DNA from: Amphimedon queenslandica
Taxonomy: Eukaryota; Porifera; Demospongiae; Haplosclerida; Niphatidae
Reading direction: 5' to 3'
DNA length: 26,454 nucleotides
Assembly (NCBI RefSeq): GCF_000090795.2
Contig: NW_003546590.1
Span: forward strand, 33,075 to 59,528
Shown here: one piece after another, positions 1 through 10,800 of the stretch
Layout of the letters: every line of letters begins with the position of its first letter
Position numbering within the stretch: the first letter of the stretch is position 1
The notes under the pieces: model-generated
Database searches by the model: none
The model's input: only the letters and a program-made list of their open reading frames with translations
What the model was told of the DNA's origin: nothing
Made by a program: the position numbers and the translations under genes

Positions 1-60
1 ATAACAGTCCAAGATCTCAACTTGAACAATGATAGAATGAAGGATAAGCAGTTGATATAG

Positions 61-853
61 TACAGGAACTTGAACTACAGACACAATTTGATGAACCTGA
101 GTCTTTTTATCCTTGTCTGTTGGGAGTTCGGTGATGAATAGATGATGATCACACCATAAGTTACTTGCAGATGCTGCTGTACCTCTCCTAATAAATCTGT
201 AACTGCCCACAACAATGAGAAAGATACCTGACTAATTTTAAACTTTTAATTTACAATATCTTTAGTTTTATCAATAATTATAATACCTGTGATGTGCTGT
301 ATTTGAGATAATCATATTCATAGTTGGTATACACAATATAAATAAACACTTAACAAACAATTAGCAGCTACTTCACACGTGACCACCAAACCTGCACTTA
401 TAATAACAATAAAAAGTCAGTGTGGCCCTACTATAGTTGGAGCATTCATTCTTGTTTTAGTTGGATATTTTGCCTTTTTAAATTCTTATCATAGTAAGTA
501 ACTATAACATGTAGCTATTGCTTTTACTAATTTGTACACTTCTAGTAGGTTATGGAGCTGTGTTATTTATAGTATTAGTTACTTTATCAGAAATCTTTTC
601 CATCTGGAAACCTGGTAAGTAACTATAAGTAAGTATAGCAAGTATTACTGTTACTTTATACAGTTCTAAGATAACAGTATTTGGAGCTTTTATTGCAGTT
701 ATTATTGGGATTTTTATCACAATGATTGTGATCTTGATTATTGGAGATGATGCTACTAAACGATACCTTCTTCAAACTATAGTAACTGCTATCATCACAC
801 CATTCATGAACAAAGTTATGGACAAGTTATTTGGAAACTCTAATAATAGATAG
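61..853 (+). CDS. 3' part of a multi-exon membrane protein gene (partial)
   Basis: Proposed exons are 365-415, 437-493, 546-614 and 678-853, ending in TAG at 851-853; a weaker extra exon lies at 61-114. Every internal exon starts with two bases and ends with one base of a codon (phase 1 to phase 1), has AG and GT borders, and keeps one open frame through all joins. The 61-114 exon would encode an acidic, Gln-rich linker and 365-415 a Thr-rich linker. The next three exons each give one hydrophobic segment of about 20 residues opening with a similar Gly-Ala or Gly-Tyr-Gly-Ala motif. The C-terminus is polar and basic, ending DKLFGNSNNR. The acceptor at 677 was chosen over AG at 670 because only it preserves the frame. 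No catalytic motif is visible. The 5' end lies outside the window. By position and exon phase it may be a relative of the death-domain gene that follows, but I see no death domain. The function is unknown. Confidence 0.6.
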
Positions 854-984
854 GTTTTATTTTGATTTTGTGTTAGAAAACAATTCTTTTAGCTTTGATT
901 ATAGTTATACCAGAGTATACTGAAGTTATGTATACCACAATACACAATATTTTTTGTTTACTATTGAGTTAATTTTCATGAAAA

Positions 985-1200
985 GTTTCCAATTTAAAAA
1001 TACCTAAGGCTATATATAACCCATGGTTTTTGAAAATTGATTTTTTAATTACATTTTTCTGATGCATATTGATGTCCTTATGCTTTGTAGAAAGTTTGAG
1101 CTGAGTCCAACAAATAATTTTTGAGTTATGAGCATTTTATAAATAAGCCATTTGTTTTAAAAAGAATGCCAGAGCCCATGGTTTACTCCTAAATCAACCA
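985..1200. repeat. diverged copy of the satellite-type repeat
   Basis: This stretch carries the hallmarks of the repeat that is tandemly amplified at 8868-11545: the CCATGG box, the 'attgatgtccttatgc' box, then 'gtagaaagtttgagctga' and 'gagttatg'. It lies just downstream of the first gene. It is a single diverged dispersed copy rather than an array. Confidence 0.75.
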
Positions 1201-1239
1201 AAATGTTATCTCAATATTTCTTGTAAATTGTGATCTGTC

Positions 1240-1729
1240 TAGTAGTGACATTTTTTGCCTTGTTGGTCTTAAATTTAGGAAATAACCTATTGATCAGTCC
1301 ATGGTTGCTACACTACTAGTAAACACTTTGAAACATTAGGGGAAGGCTTTTATTTTACATTGTAGGTCTATTAATACTCTATTAACAATAATTTGAAATA
1401 GCCAGTCAGTGACATCAAGAGTGGATAATTATTTCTTGGTGACATATAATATTATTAGTATAGCCTAGCCTCACCCTCCTTTAGATATTAGGGGTGGAAA
1501 TAAGATATGCTGTCTACTCTGCTTCAAAAAGCTCTGTAATACAGTACTGAGATCTAATGCTTCCATTTGGTTTATTACTATGTCAGAAAGAGTAGAGAAA
1601 GATACATCTACATGTAGACTATGTAGGTAGATGGTTTTATCACTGGGTGGGGTGGATACACACTGCATGTTTACCCCTTTTTTGGTATTTTGAAAGCTAT
1701 TCAATTTGACTGTTTGTATTTGTAGTGTA
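1240..1729. other. 5' flank of the death-domain gene, duplicated at 3590-4045
   Basis: I see no exon here. The block aligns with 3590-4045, including a stretch around 1550-1640 with 'gagatctaatgcttcc', 'tttattactatgtcagaaag' and 'ggtagatggttttatcac', and the last bases before both ATGs ('gactgtttgtatttgtagtg'). The block was copied together with the gene, so it probably includes the promoter. The 'tttgtatttgtag' just before the ATG could also be the splice acceptor of a 5' UTR intron. No clear TATA box was identified. Confidence 0.5.
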
Positions 1730-3175
1730 ATGTCATCATGTGGCAGGCTGGGTATTATTATTTATTTTATGATTTTCACGTTACTCTTGGTTTTAACTAA
1801 TTGTAGATTACCATATAGCAGGTATATTCTGTCAAAGTTTAATTTTGTTCTTTTCATTCTCATTCCTTGTGGAACAAATATTTTTCAAACAAAAAAAAGC
1901 ATTTCCTCATTGCTACATGTGCAAAATGGCTACTCATACAAAAATAAGACGAATCTAATCTTGCTTAGAATGAACATTTTTCCAGAAGAAATATACCTGC
2001 TATATGGTAACAGTTCAGCTCAAATTGTTATATGCATTTTATGGTATTATATGCATGCTATTTTAGAGAAGCGATTTTTGTGATATTTGGACAAACTAAT
2101 TTAAACTTTAAAGTTTTCATCCATTATTGTTATAGTATCACAAAGTACATTAACGATCGAAAACTTAAATGAAGTACTGAATTATCTGAAGAAGAATGGA
2201 AATATAAGCTGGCATAGCCTTGGTTTGGAGTTAGGCTCATATAATCGTACACTGAATGATATTGAATCAAACAACCCTGGGGCTGAAGACCGGATTAGTC
2301 AGTGTATTTCAAAATGGTTTCAGAGAGTAGATGATGTTGATAAATATGGAGGAGCAAACTGGATAACATTATGCAATGCCATAGAAAAGATAGACCCTGC
2401 AGTAGCTAATGATATCAGTTAGTAATTTTGATACATTTATTCCTCTCTGTGTGTAAAAGTTTTTAATAGGAAGGCGACATCGTGTATTGCCATCACAACC
2501 AACTGAACAGAGTAACGGTATGTATTCCAGTATCATTATTTTTATGATATATTTCCTCTCACAATTATAGCTGAGCCTGACCCTCAAAAGTATGCTGAAC
2601 CAAACATGCAAATTACTGGCACACAATTATCTATAGGTACCTCAAAATATTCATTAATTTTAATTGGTCTTGATTGGGAGGTTTTAATTGTTTTTCTCTT
2701 AAAGAAGCAAATACTTTGTACTCTAGGTTCTAATGAAAAGACACGGTTAAGGCACTCACAAGGAGGACCTTGTAGGTTCTGTAATAAAAATAATATAATT
2801 AAATTTGTGTAGCTCCTACTACTCCTAGTGGAACTAAGAAAACTAATGATTTACTATCTCCTAATTCTCCTCCTTCAGCTTCATCCACTATTGGTATAAT
2901 ATATAATGCATTGATAAACTGCTTTATATTGCTTTGTTATAGTTAAATGGTGTACTAAAGTTTTGAAATATTTTGAAGGACTAGGACTTGGATTTTTAGT
3001 AATTTCTATTGGATACATGATTCCACCTATATTTTGCATTTATGTGATAGCCGGATTCATTGTGATGATAAGTAGAAGAGGGCTTGACCATCATTTACGA
3101 GGTTTCTTCCTGCCTCTTTACATTCTTTTGATTATTTATGTACTTTTATTTGTTTTAGAATTATTTTTAGAGTAG
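1730..3175 (+). CDS. death-domain membrane protein, seven exons
   Basis: Exons are 1730-1802, 2136-2417, 2470-2517, 2571-2636, 2727-2771, 2813-2893 and 2943-3175 (stop TAG). All junctions are phase 1, with the AG/GT rule kept and one open frame throughout. Exon 1 gives a hydrophobic N-terminus with one Arg before the apolar stretch (signal peptide or signal anchor). Exon 2 encodes a nearly complete death domain of about 90 residues: the conserved SWHSLGLELG helix 1-2 region, an Arg-containing central helix, a Trp before the basic/acidic helix 4 (SKWFQR), and the NWITLCNAIEKI helix 5-6 pattern. Exons 3-6 give a short polar linker rich in Pro, Ser and Thr. Exon 7 gives two to three hydrophobic segments with a basic loop (SRRGLDHH). 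Death domains normally mediate homotypic assembly in apoptosis and innate-immune signalling; that role is inferred. Exon 1 is the least certain part: its donor (GT at 1803) was chosen for phase agreement. A start inside the death-domain exon is the alternative. Confidence 0.75.
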
Positions 3176-3361
3176 TTATTGCATTGATTATCATTATCAT
3201 TTAACCGCAACCTGTTTTGTTGCTAGCATATACTAATAACTGATTTAAAAAATTTTTTTGAGCAACATCGTTTTGTTGTGCTTGGCATAGTCCTTGCATA
3301 TAATCCATGCAAGTGAATCATAGGGCATTGGTTTAAGTGGATTTACCACTCACAAAACCGT
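3176..3361. other. short AT-rich spacer, no gene seen
   Basis: This spacer lies between the death-domain gene and the repeat copy at 3362. I see no exon-like open frame with splice sites, and no repeat that I recognise. Confidence 0.5.
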
Positions 3362-3550
3362 GGTAAATAACATCAAAATACCGAAGGCAAGAGTCCATGG
3401 TTTTTGTCACAAAATGTCTCTAGAATCACCTCAAATTTTTATTACATTTTCTGCATGATTACATATTGATGTCCTTATGCTATGTAAAACCAAATTTCCA
3501 ACAAATAATTTTTGAGTTACGAGCATTTTGAAATTTGAAGCAACATTAAT
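3362..3550. repeat. second dispersed copy of the satellite-type repeat
   Basis: It contains CCATGG, 'atttttattacattttctg', 'atattgatgtccttatgcta' and 'ttgagttacgagcatttt', which match the unit amplified at 8868-11545. It sits at the matching position in the second tandem copy of the death-domain locus, so it may have been duplicated along with that locus. Confidence 0.75.
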
Positions 3551-4045
3551 ACATTCCTTTGTCTAATGAGTGAAAATTGTGATCTGTCTATAGACTAGTG
3601 CTGTTATAATTCTCAGTGCCTTTTTTGTCCCAAAACACTTTGAAACATTATAGGGGGCTTTATTTTATTTTTATATTAAGTAGATCTATTCATGGTCTAT
3701 TACAAATAATTTGAAATAGTGAGTCAGTGACGTCTAATTCCATATTCAATAATTATTAGCCTGGCCTCACCCTCTTTCAGTTATATTAGGGGTGGAAATA
3801 TGATATGCTGCCTACCTGAAGTTGCACTGCCCAAGAACTGAAAAGCTCTGTAATACAGTAGCTACTGAGATCTACATTTCCGTTTGGTTTATTACTATGT
3901 CAGAAAGAATGGACGAAGGTAGATCTACATGTATGTAGGTAGATAGTTTTATCACAGGGTGGGGGGTGCATGTTGCATGTTCACCTCTTTTTTGGTCGTA
4001 TAAATTTAAAAAGTTATCAATATGACTGTTTGTATTTGTAGTGTA

Positions 4046-4656
4046 ATGTCATGTTGCAGGCAGCTAGGATAATATTATTGTTGCTTGTTTTATGATGTTC
4101 AAGTTACTCTTGATATTCAATTGGTTTTGATTGGGAGGCCTTTTTTCAAATAAGCAAATACTTTTTACTTTAGGTTCTAATGAAGGGATGTGGTTAAGAC
4201 ACTCACAAGGAGGCCCTTGTAAGTTATTTTAATAAAATGATATAAAATATAATTTGTATAGCTCCTACTTCTACTTCTAGTGAAACTGACAAAATTAATC
4301 ATTCACCATCTCCTGATTCTCCTCCTTCAGCTTCATCCGCTATTGGTATGATACATAATGCATTCATCAATTGCTTTATAATATGCTTTGTTAGTTAGGT
4401 GGTGTGTAAAAGTCCTAAAGTTTCTTGAAGGACTAGGGCTTGGATTTTTAGTGCTTTGCATTGGACACTATAGTTCTATTTTTTAAATCATTTATATGAT
4501 AGTTGGATTCATTTTTATGAGAAGGAGAAGAGAGCTTAGCCTTCAATTACGAGGTTTCTTCCTACCTTTTTATTTCTGTGTTATTGTTTTGATTTTTTGG
4601 TTCATTGCACTTTGTCTTGCCTGTGTTATCACTGCTTATGAGTGGTTTTATCATTA
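4046..4656 (+). pseudogene. tandem copy of the death-domain gene lacking the death domain
   Basis: The start region matches exon 1 of the 1730 gene, but small deletions put a TAA in frame at 4070-4072. At about 4107-4115 the sequence jumps from exon 1 or its intron directly into what corresponds to intron 4 of the parent. The rest of exon 1 and all of exons 2 (death domain), 3 and 4 are therefore missing. The later exons are recognisable: 4174-4218 and 4262-4345 are open, phase 1 and bordered by AG/GT. The last exon (4395-4656) aligns with the parent TM exon but has TAA at 4484-4486 in the middle of the hydrophobic region, then stays open to TAA at 4654-4656. I read it as a decayed partial tandem duplicate. 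A short TM-only product from another start cannot be excluded. Confidence 0.75.
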
Positions 4657-4872
4657 AACTGCAAAACTCTTTTAACTGATTTTGAGAACTTTTAAGTTTG
4701 TTATCTTAATTGGTAAGACGTGGATGAAATGCAACAGCCTCCCACCTATAATCTATGCTCCCCAATGGTTGTGCACATGCGTGGGAGATCAGTACTCATG
4801 GTGGAACTGTGGAACTGTAAAGGACAAGTCTATAGATCTACTCTATACACTTGTCACTTGAACTGAAAAGTA
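4657..4872. other. spacer, no feature supported
   Basis: Spacer between the pseudogene and the small two-exon candidate. A weak tRNA D-arm-like string is present, but no matching B box follows at a plausible distance. No exon was recognised. Confidence 0.4.
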
Positions 4873-5029
4873 ATGGTTGACGTTAAAGAGGTAAGAGTAT
4901 GATTATCCTTTTAAAACACTCCTTTCTAAAGTCCTATAGTACGGGGACAGTGAACCAAGGAAGAGGAAAAGAGAGCTTAATTCTGGAGTGGATGAAAGTG
5001 AGACATTTTCCCAAAATCTTAATGGTTGA
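4873..5029 (+). CDS. candidate small two-exon gene or gene fragment, basic peptide
   Basis: ATG at 4873 opens a six-codon exon (MVDVKE) ending exactly at a consensus donor, gtaaga, at 4891. A second exon begins after 'cctatag' at 4940, is in phase 0, and runs to TGA at 5027-5029, for 35 residues in all. It contains a basic cluster (PRKRKRE) that resembles a nuclear localisation signal, followed by acidic and polar residues. A possible donor, gtgaga, near 4997 could instead lead to further exons. I do not recognise a family. Such short open frames arise by chance, so this is only a candidate; it could be the 5' remnant of a longer nuclear-protein gene. Confidence 0.3.
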
Positions 5030-5331
5030 ACTGTTGAAAATGAAATGATTAAGTCTGTCTGCATGTGAAGTACTTTTCAAAGTATTTAAATACATTCCGA
5101 GTACTTTACTTATATGCATGAATATGAATTTTAGAAATGCTTTTAAGCAATTAAATGTATGCAAAAAGTGCCATTATGTAAACTCACTTAAGATTAACAG
5201 CATAAATATGGTTTTATTTTGGAAAATTGTTGCATCTAATAAAAATATGAGTGTAGTAAATTTAGTGTCAGTGAGTCTACCTACATCTATTGAGTTTGAA
5301 AACTTTTCTAGCTGCATGTACTAAGTAATAG
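5030..5331. other. AT-rich spacer, no gene seen
   Basis: Short open frames occur on both strands, but none has splice sites, recognisable domains or a paralogous copy in the window to support it. Confidence 0.45.
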
Positions 5332-5493
5332 TTAATACATGGGGCAGCGTGTTCTATCTGATTTATCCACACAAGCTTCTGGTCGAGTCGCTAAAAATAG
5401 CGCACGAGGCTGAAGGCCGAGTGCGCTATTTTAGCGACAAGACCGGAAGCGAGTGCAGATAAATCAGATAGCACACAACGCCACATGTATTAA
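5332..5493. repeat. palindromic MITE-like element, about 162 bp
   Basis: The ends are exact inverted copies (ttaatacatg and catgtattaa). The two arms pair almost to the centre: 'tatctgatttatc' with 'gataaatcagata', 'gcttctggtc' with 'gaccggaagc', and 'gtcgctaaaaatagcgcac' with 'gtgcgctattttagcgac'. The centre is GC-rich: 'gaggctgaaggccgag'. The whole element could fold into one long hairpin and is clearly more GC-rich than its surroundings. It has no coding capacity, so it is probably a non-autonomous transposon moved by a transposase encoded elsewhere. TTAA at both ends may be part of the target site. Confidence 0.8.
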
Positions 5494-6302
5494 TTGTTTT
5501 AGTGTATAGTTCCAGCAAAAATTGCACATGCTCTGCTATCACTGATATCACACTGCTGCACATTAAATAAATGAGTGTGCTATTTATAATATCACACTGC
5601 GGTATTGGTGGGAGTGTTCTGTGGGTTTTATCACAACTGTTAGGCCTTTGATCTTTACTGCAACTATACATTAAAAGTCTTTTAACAGCATATGGACTAT
5701 CACTATCGTTATTATGAGAAGTTTACTGATGTGTAGTATAAATTTTGCTGACTTCACCAGTCCATTGCAATTTACACCTTAACTTGTTAACTCGGCCTTA
5801 GTTCTATAAAAGTTCTTCAAAGGTATTTGATATCTTCTTTGTAAATTTAAATAAATAATGAAGTGGTCATAAGTGATGGTCTATTTTGAATTTAAGATAA
5901 GAGAGGGAAATAGTGAGTTTTAGACTTCAAAGAGTAGAAAAGATGGTTCCATTGGTCGAAGTACAAGTACTTGGCAGTGGTACCCAAGCACTCACCTCAT
6001 GTCTGATCTGAATGCATTAAAATGGTATTGTTATTGTGTATTATTATTATTACATATTATTATTATTATCATTATGTATTGTTACTGTCATTGTATTATT
6101 ATTGTTGTTAATCACAAGTAGTGAAAAGATAAATAATTAACTGTTGTGTTCTTTGGACCTATCATTGGTCTGTGTGTTTTCAATTTTTTTTCAATTTCTG
6201 TATTGTAGTTGGTAAAAATAAATCCACCCACATGGGGAAAGAAAATTCAAAAGGTGTCAGTAGAAACTATCATAGTAGACAATCTATAGACTCCAGTGAG
6301 TA
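5494..6302. other. intergenic stretch with ATT-rich microsatellite
   Basis: No gene is supported. About 6035-6112 is low-complexity sequence made mostly of ATT repeats with interruptions. The last 100 bases before the ATG at 6303 are the likely 5' region of pseudogene A. 'tgtattgtag' near 6200 could be a 5' UTR splice acceptor. No clear TATA box was identified. Confidence 0.45.
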
Positions 6303-7425
6303 ATGAGTGAGGAAGAGAAGGAAGCTCCTGTAGCTGGAGAGACTGCAACTGATGGAGAAGAAGGAGCTTCAACTGAAAAGAAGAACAGCTTTGATCACAC
6401 TTACATTTGAAGCATTGAAGGAATACTAAGACTAAAATCTATAGTAAGGATTCATTTTGTCATAATAGTCTAATTTGATTTAGATGCTTAAAACACTCAG
6501 TAGTCTTATATAGTTGTCCATCTGACACCATTTACCATTAAACTGTTGATTTTAAATAACAAAATGAATATTTATGTTCTATTTATTTACACAGCCTTTA
6601 GCTCTCATATTTTTTATCATGAACGCTGCTGATTACTACACTGGAGGCGAATGGTTCAACATTTTAGTAGCAGTTGGTTGGATTGCTTTTGCTATCATTG
6701 CAATCGTTATTGAAGTATACCAGGAGTGTATATACACAGACTTGTGGTAAGTTAATCTTTCATTATTCTCTAATAGTGTATAGTTAACAAATAAACCGTA
6801 TGGCTATCTATATGGACAATGAAATGTTCCCTTAATATGCAAAGGGCACTGACACCAAAATGGCACAATTAAATAGAAACTGGCTAAAAGTACGCCCCCA
6901 AGGCATTCTATACTTGATATAGTGCATGTGCAATGTAATTTGGTAAGACATTTTGTTGCTTTGAACTCATAGTTGAGATCAGTAACCACTATTCATGATT
7001 CTCCTATTTTAATTAAGACCATCCATCTCATGAATAATGTCTGAACACTGGTTTTCATAGGGTGCAACTTGCAAAGCACTATTATCAAGCAATGACATGC
7101 ATATGGACACATATTGCACCTCTTTCAATTATTCTCTTCCTCTATAGGATGGGATTATTTGCTTGGTATATGTGGGGTGTTGAGGATTAGCAGTTGTGGT
7201 AGTTATTGCTGATGCTACTAGGTTTGATGCTGTTGCACTTGGAATATCAGTAGTATGTCAATGACAGTTATTGCCATAGAATACTGTTTTTGTTCTCATT
7301 TCTATATTAAGATATTTGGAGTAGCTGTTGCTGTACTGGTTGGCGTTAATGCTTTCTTTGCTTTATGGACATCGAGGTCATATGAAAAGGGAAAGAAAGG
7401 ATCTGTTGCTATCTTTATTCTTTAA
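6303..7425 (+). pseudogene. MARVEL-like four-TM gene A, broken
   Basis: Four exons align with gene B: 6303-6443, 6595-6746, 7148-7252 and 7312-7425. Exon 1 has a Glu/Ala-rich N-terminus and the family sequence FDHTYI-stop-SIEGILRL. The stop is TGA at 6408-6410, where gene B has an Arg codon. Exon 2 encodes TM1, an exoplasmic loop (TGGEWFN) and TM2, but its last part is four bases shorter than in B and shifts the frame. Exon 3 has TGA at 7181-7183 where B has Trp. Exon 4 is fully open and ends GSVAIFIL before TAA. In exon 4, silent differences from B outnumber amino-acid differences (about 11 to 8 by eye). That suggests the gene was constrained until recently and that the lesions are young. 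Sequencing error is a possible alternative for single lesions, but three independent lesions make it less likely. Confidence 0.8.
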
Positions 7426-7431
7426 AATAAA
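7426..7431 (+). promoter_or_regulatory. polyadenylation signal AATAAA after gene A
   Basis: An exact AATAAA begins one base after the TAA stop of exon 4. It is close enough to be the poly(A) signal only if the 3' UTR is very short. Confidence 0.4.
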
Positions 7432-7826
7432 CATTTATTTTGGCAATACACCTATATATGGAGAGTTACTTCATTATCATTATGACACTTTATTTTTTTA
7501 ACGTAAAATTTTAAAGAATTGTGATTTTAAGGTCTACCATACAATTTATACAATGGAGCCTGAGACATATTATTTGATGAAGTTCGAGTTTTATGCAACA
7601 AGTTTCTTGGTGTATGGTACAGCCTTTAAAGAAGTTCGGCTTCACCATTTGCAGCCAGTCAGTGAGGGAGGGGCTCATTTTGCGGTTAATGCAATTTCAA
7701 AGAGGAAATGATTTCACATGACTCCACACCTTTTCTGCACGGAAGAATAATTTAGTTTTGTTTTTATTCTTCTTGTCGAAGTCTTACTCTTTAAAGGGTT
7801 AGTTAGTGAGCTTTCTACTGATCCCA
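7432..7826. promoter_or_regulatory. spacer and probable 5' region of gene B
   Basis: No exon is seen between gene A and the ATG at 7827. The stretch should hold the promoter and 5' UTR of gene B. A T-rich run at about 7740-7790 leads to 'ctttaaagggttagttag' just ahead of the start. No core promoter motif can be named with confidence. Confidence 0.35.
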
Positions 7827-10800
7827 ATGGCCCAGCAGACCTCATATTCCTATAACTATCAGTATAGCTGGCAGACTACTCCAGGCGGACCAGGAGCCCC
7901 CGGCGGCCCACCACCAGGTCCACCACAAGAGACTGCCGCCCCACAAGCGTATCACGAAGAGACGAGGACTACTAACGAGGACGGGTCTAATACTACAACA
8001 GTCACTGGAGGATTCAGTGCAGCTACTACAACAGAGACCGGCCCGACTGAGTCTGAGGGTCAGTCGTCACCTAGCGGGAGCATTGGTGCTGGGTTTGATC
8101 ATACTTATCTTAGAAGCATAGAAGGGATTCTTAGACTAATATCTATTGTAAGTCTTTCTATGATAATTTAGTAAATGTGTGATATACATTGTATGGGTTG
8201 GCACATAAAAGGGAAGCATAAAGGAACACTCGAGAAGGAAGGAGGACATTTTCTTTTTAATTAATTCACACCAAATTTGATTATCATTCAGCTATATGCA
8301 TGGAATGTAATTATTTCTTCTAATCATAGCTTTTACTTAATATTGTACCAAGCCAGCACAATTTATACATGTATAATATTAATGCCCTTTTCTCGCCTTT
8401 ACTTGAAGTTTGAGGTAAATCCAATTAGGAATTGCAGAGTTGTAGATTTTAGCTAATTTTGGATTGTTGCCCATAGTTAATTCTCATTAATATTATTGTT
8501 TTTAAAAGCGCTCATACTTATCTCAGTATGTTTTGCAATGGATATAAATCAATACCCATATGCTGTGTGAAAATTGTGATCTGGTTTTGATTACAAATAC
8601 AGCAAAACAGCCCACAAAATATGAATTAATTTTTAACTTTTTTTGCTTGATTCATTGCTACAGCCTTTAGCAGCCATATTCTTCATCATCAATGCTGCCG
8701 ATTACCGTACAGGAGGTGAATGGTTCAACATTATGGTCGCCATTGGCTGGATTGTGTATGCCATCATTGTCATTGTCATTGAAGTCTTTATATTGAACTT
8801 CTATGTACACAGACTTTTGGTAAGTTTAATTAATAATACAATCTCGGTTATTACACAAATAATATTCTGATACATATTGATGTACTTATGCTGTGTAGCA
8901 AGTTTGAGCTGATTCCGACTTCAATTTTTCGAGTTATGGCCTTTTTTTAAATGGCTAATTTTTGAAAAATACCCAAGGCTATAGCCCATGGTTTTTTCCA
9001 AAAAATGGCTCCGAAATCACCCCAAATTTTTATTACATTTTTTGATACATATTGATGTCCTTATGCTATATAGAAAGTTTAAGCTGATTCTGACTTCAAT
9101 TTTTCGAGTTATGGCCATTTTTTTTAAATGGCCAATTTTTGAAAAATACCCAAGGCTATAGCCTTGGGTATTTTTGGTTTTTTCCAAAAAATGGCTCCCA
9201 AATCACCACAAATTTTTATTACATTTTCTGATACATATCGATGTCCTTATGCTGTGTAGAAAGTTTGAGCTGATTCTGACTTCAATTTCTTGAGTTATGG
9301 CCATTTTATTAAATGGCCAATTTTTGAAAAATACCCAAGTATAGCCCATGGTTTTTTTCAAAAAAATGGCTCCAAAATCACCACAAATTTTTATTACATT
9401 TTCTGATACGTACTGATGTCCTTATGCTATGTAGAAAGCTTGAGCTGATTCCGACTTCAATTTTTTGAGTTATGGCCATTTTATTAAATGGCCAATGTTT
9501 GAAAAATACCCAAGTATAGCCCATGGTTTTTTCCAAAAAAATGGCTCCAAAATCACCACAAATTTTTATTACATTTTCTGATACATATTGATGTACTTAT
9601 GCTATGTAGAAAGTTTGAGCTGATTCCGACTTCAATTTTTTGAGTTATGGCCATTTTATTAAATGGCCAATTTTTGAAAAATACCCAAGTATAGCCCATG
9701 GTTTTTTTCAAAAAAATGGCTCCAAAATCACCACAAACTTTTATTACATTTTCTGATACATATTGATGTCCTTATGCTGTGTAGAAAGTTTGAGCTGATT
9801 CCGACTTCAATTTTTTGAGTTATGGCCATTTTATTAAATGGCCAATTTTTGAAAAATACCCAAGTATAGCCCATGGTTTTTTCCAAAAAATGGCTCCAAA
9901 ATCACCACAAACTTTTATTACATTTTCTGATACGTATTGATGTCCTTATGCTGTGTAGAAAGTTTGAGCTGATTCCGACTTCAATTTTTTGAGTTATGGC
10001 CGTTTTTTAAAAATGGCCGATTTTTGAAAAATTATAGCCCATGGTTTTTTCCAAAAAATGGCTCCAAAATTGCCCCAAATTTTTATTACATTTTCTGATA
10101 CGTATTGATGTCCTTATGCTATGTAGAAAGTTTGAGCTGATTTCGACTTCAATTTTTCGAGTTATGTCCAATTTTTAAATGGCTGATTTTTGAAAAATAC
10201 CCAAGGATAGCCCATTGTTTTTTCCAAAAAATGGCTCCGAAATCACCCCAAATTTTTATTACATTTTCTGATACGTATTGATGTCCTTATGCTATGTAGA
10301 AAGTTTGGGCTGATTCCGACTTCAATTTTTCAAGTTATGGCCATTTTTTAAATGGCCAATTTTTGAAAAATACCCAAGGCTTTTTTCAAAAAATGCTCCA
10401 AAATCACCCCAAATTTTTATTACATTTTCTGATACGTATTGATGTCCTTATGCTATGTAGAAAGTTTGGGCTGATTCTGACTTCAATTTTTCGAGTTATG
10501 GCCATTTTTTTAATGGCCGATTTTTAAAAAATACCCAAGGCTATAGCCCATGGTTTTTCCAAAAAATGGCTCCAAAATCACCCCAAATTTTTATTACATT
10601 TTTTGATACGTATTGATGTCCTTATGCTATGTAGAAAGTTTGAGCTGATTCCGACTTCAATTTTTCAAGTTATGGCCATTTTTTTAAATGGCCAATTTTT
10701 GAAAAATACCCAAGGCTATTATAACCCATGGTTTTTTCCAAAAAATGGCTCTGAAATCACCCCAAATTTTTATTGCATTTTCTGATACATATTGATGTCC

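Noticed and set aside
1706-2083. Long single open frame of about 125 residues over exon 1 of the death-domain gene
   Set aside because: Only the first part (1730-1802) fits the splicing model. The rest lies in intron 1 and has no paralogue in the second tandem copy.
4690-4800. Possible tRNA-derived SINE (weak D-arm-like 'ttaattggtaagac')
   Set aside because: No convincing B box or cloverleaf follows, and no second copy was seen in the window.
5930-6112. Possible LINE 3' end ahead of the ATT-rich tract
   Set aside because: The upstream text has no recognisable reverse-transcriptase C-terminus on either strand, so the tract is treated as a microsatellite.
10603-10785. Open frame inside the satellite array
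   Set aside because: It is made of repeat units. Neighbouring units have stops in the same frame.
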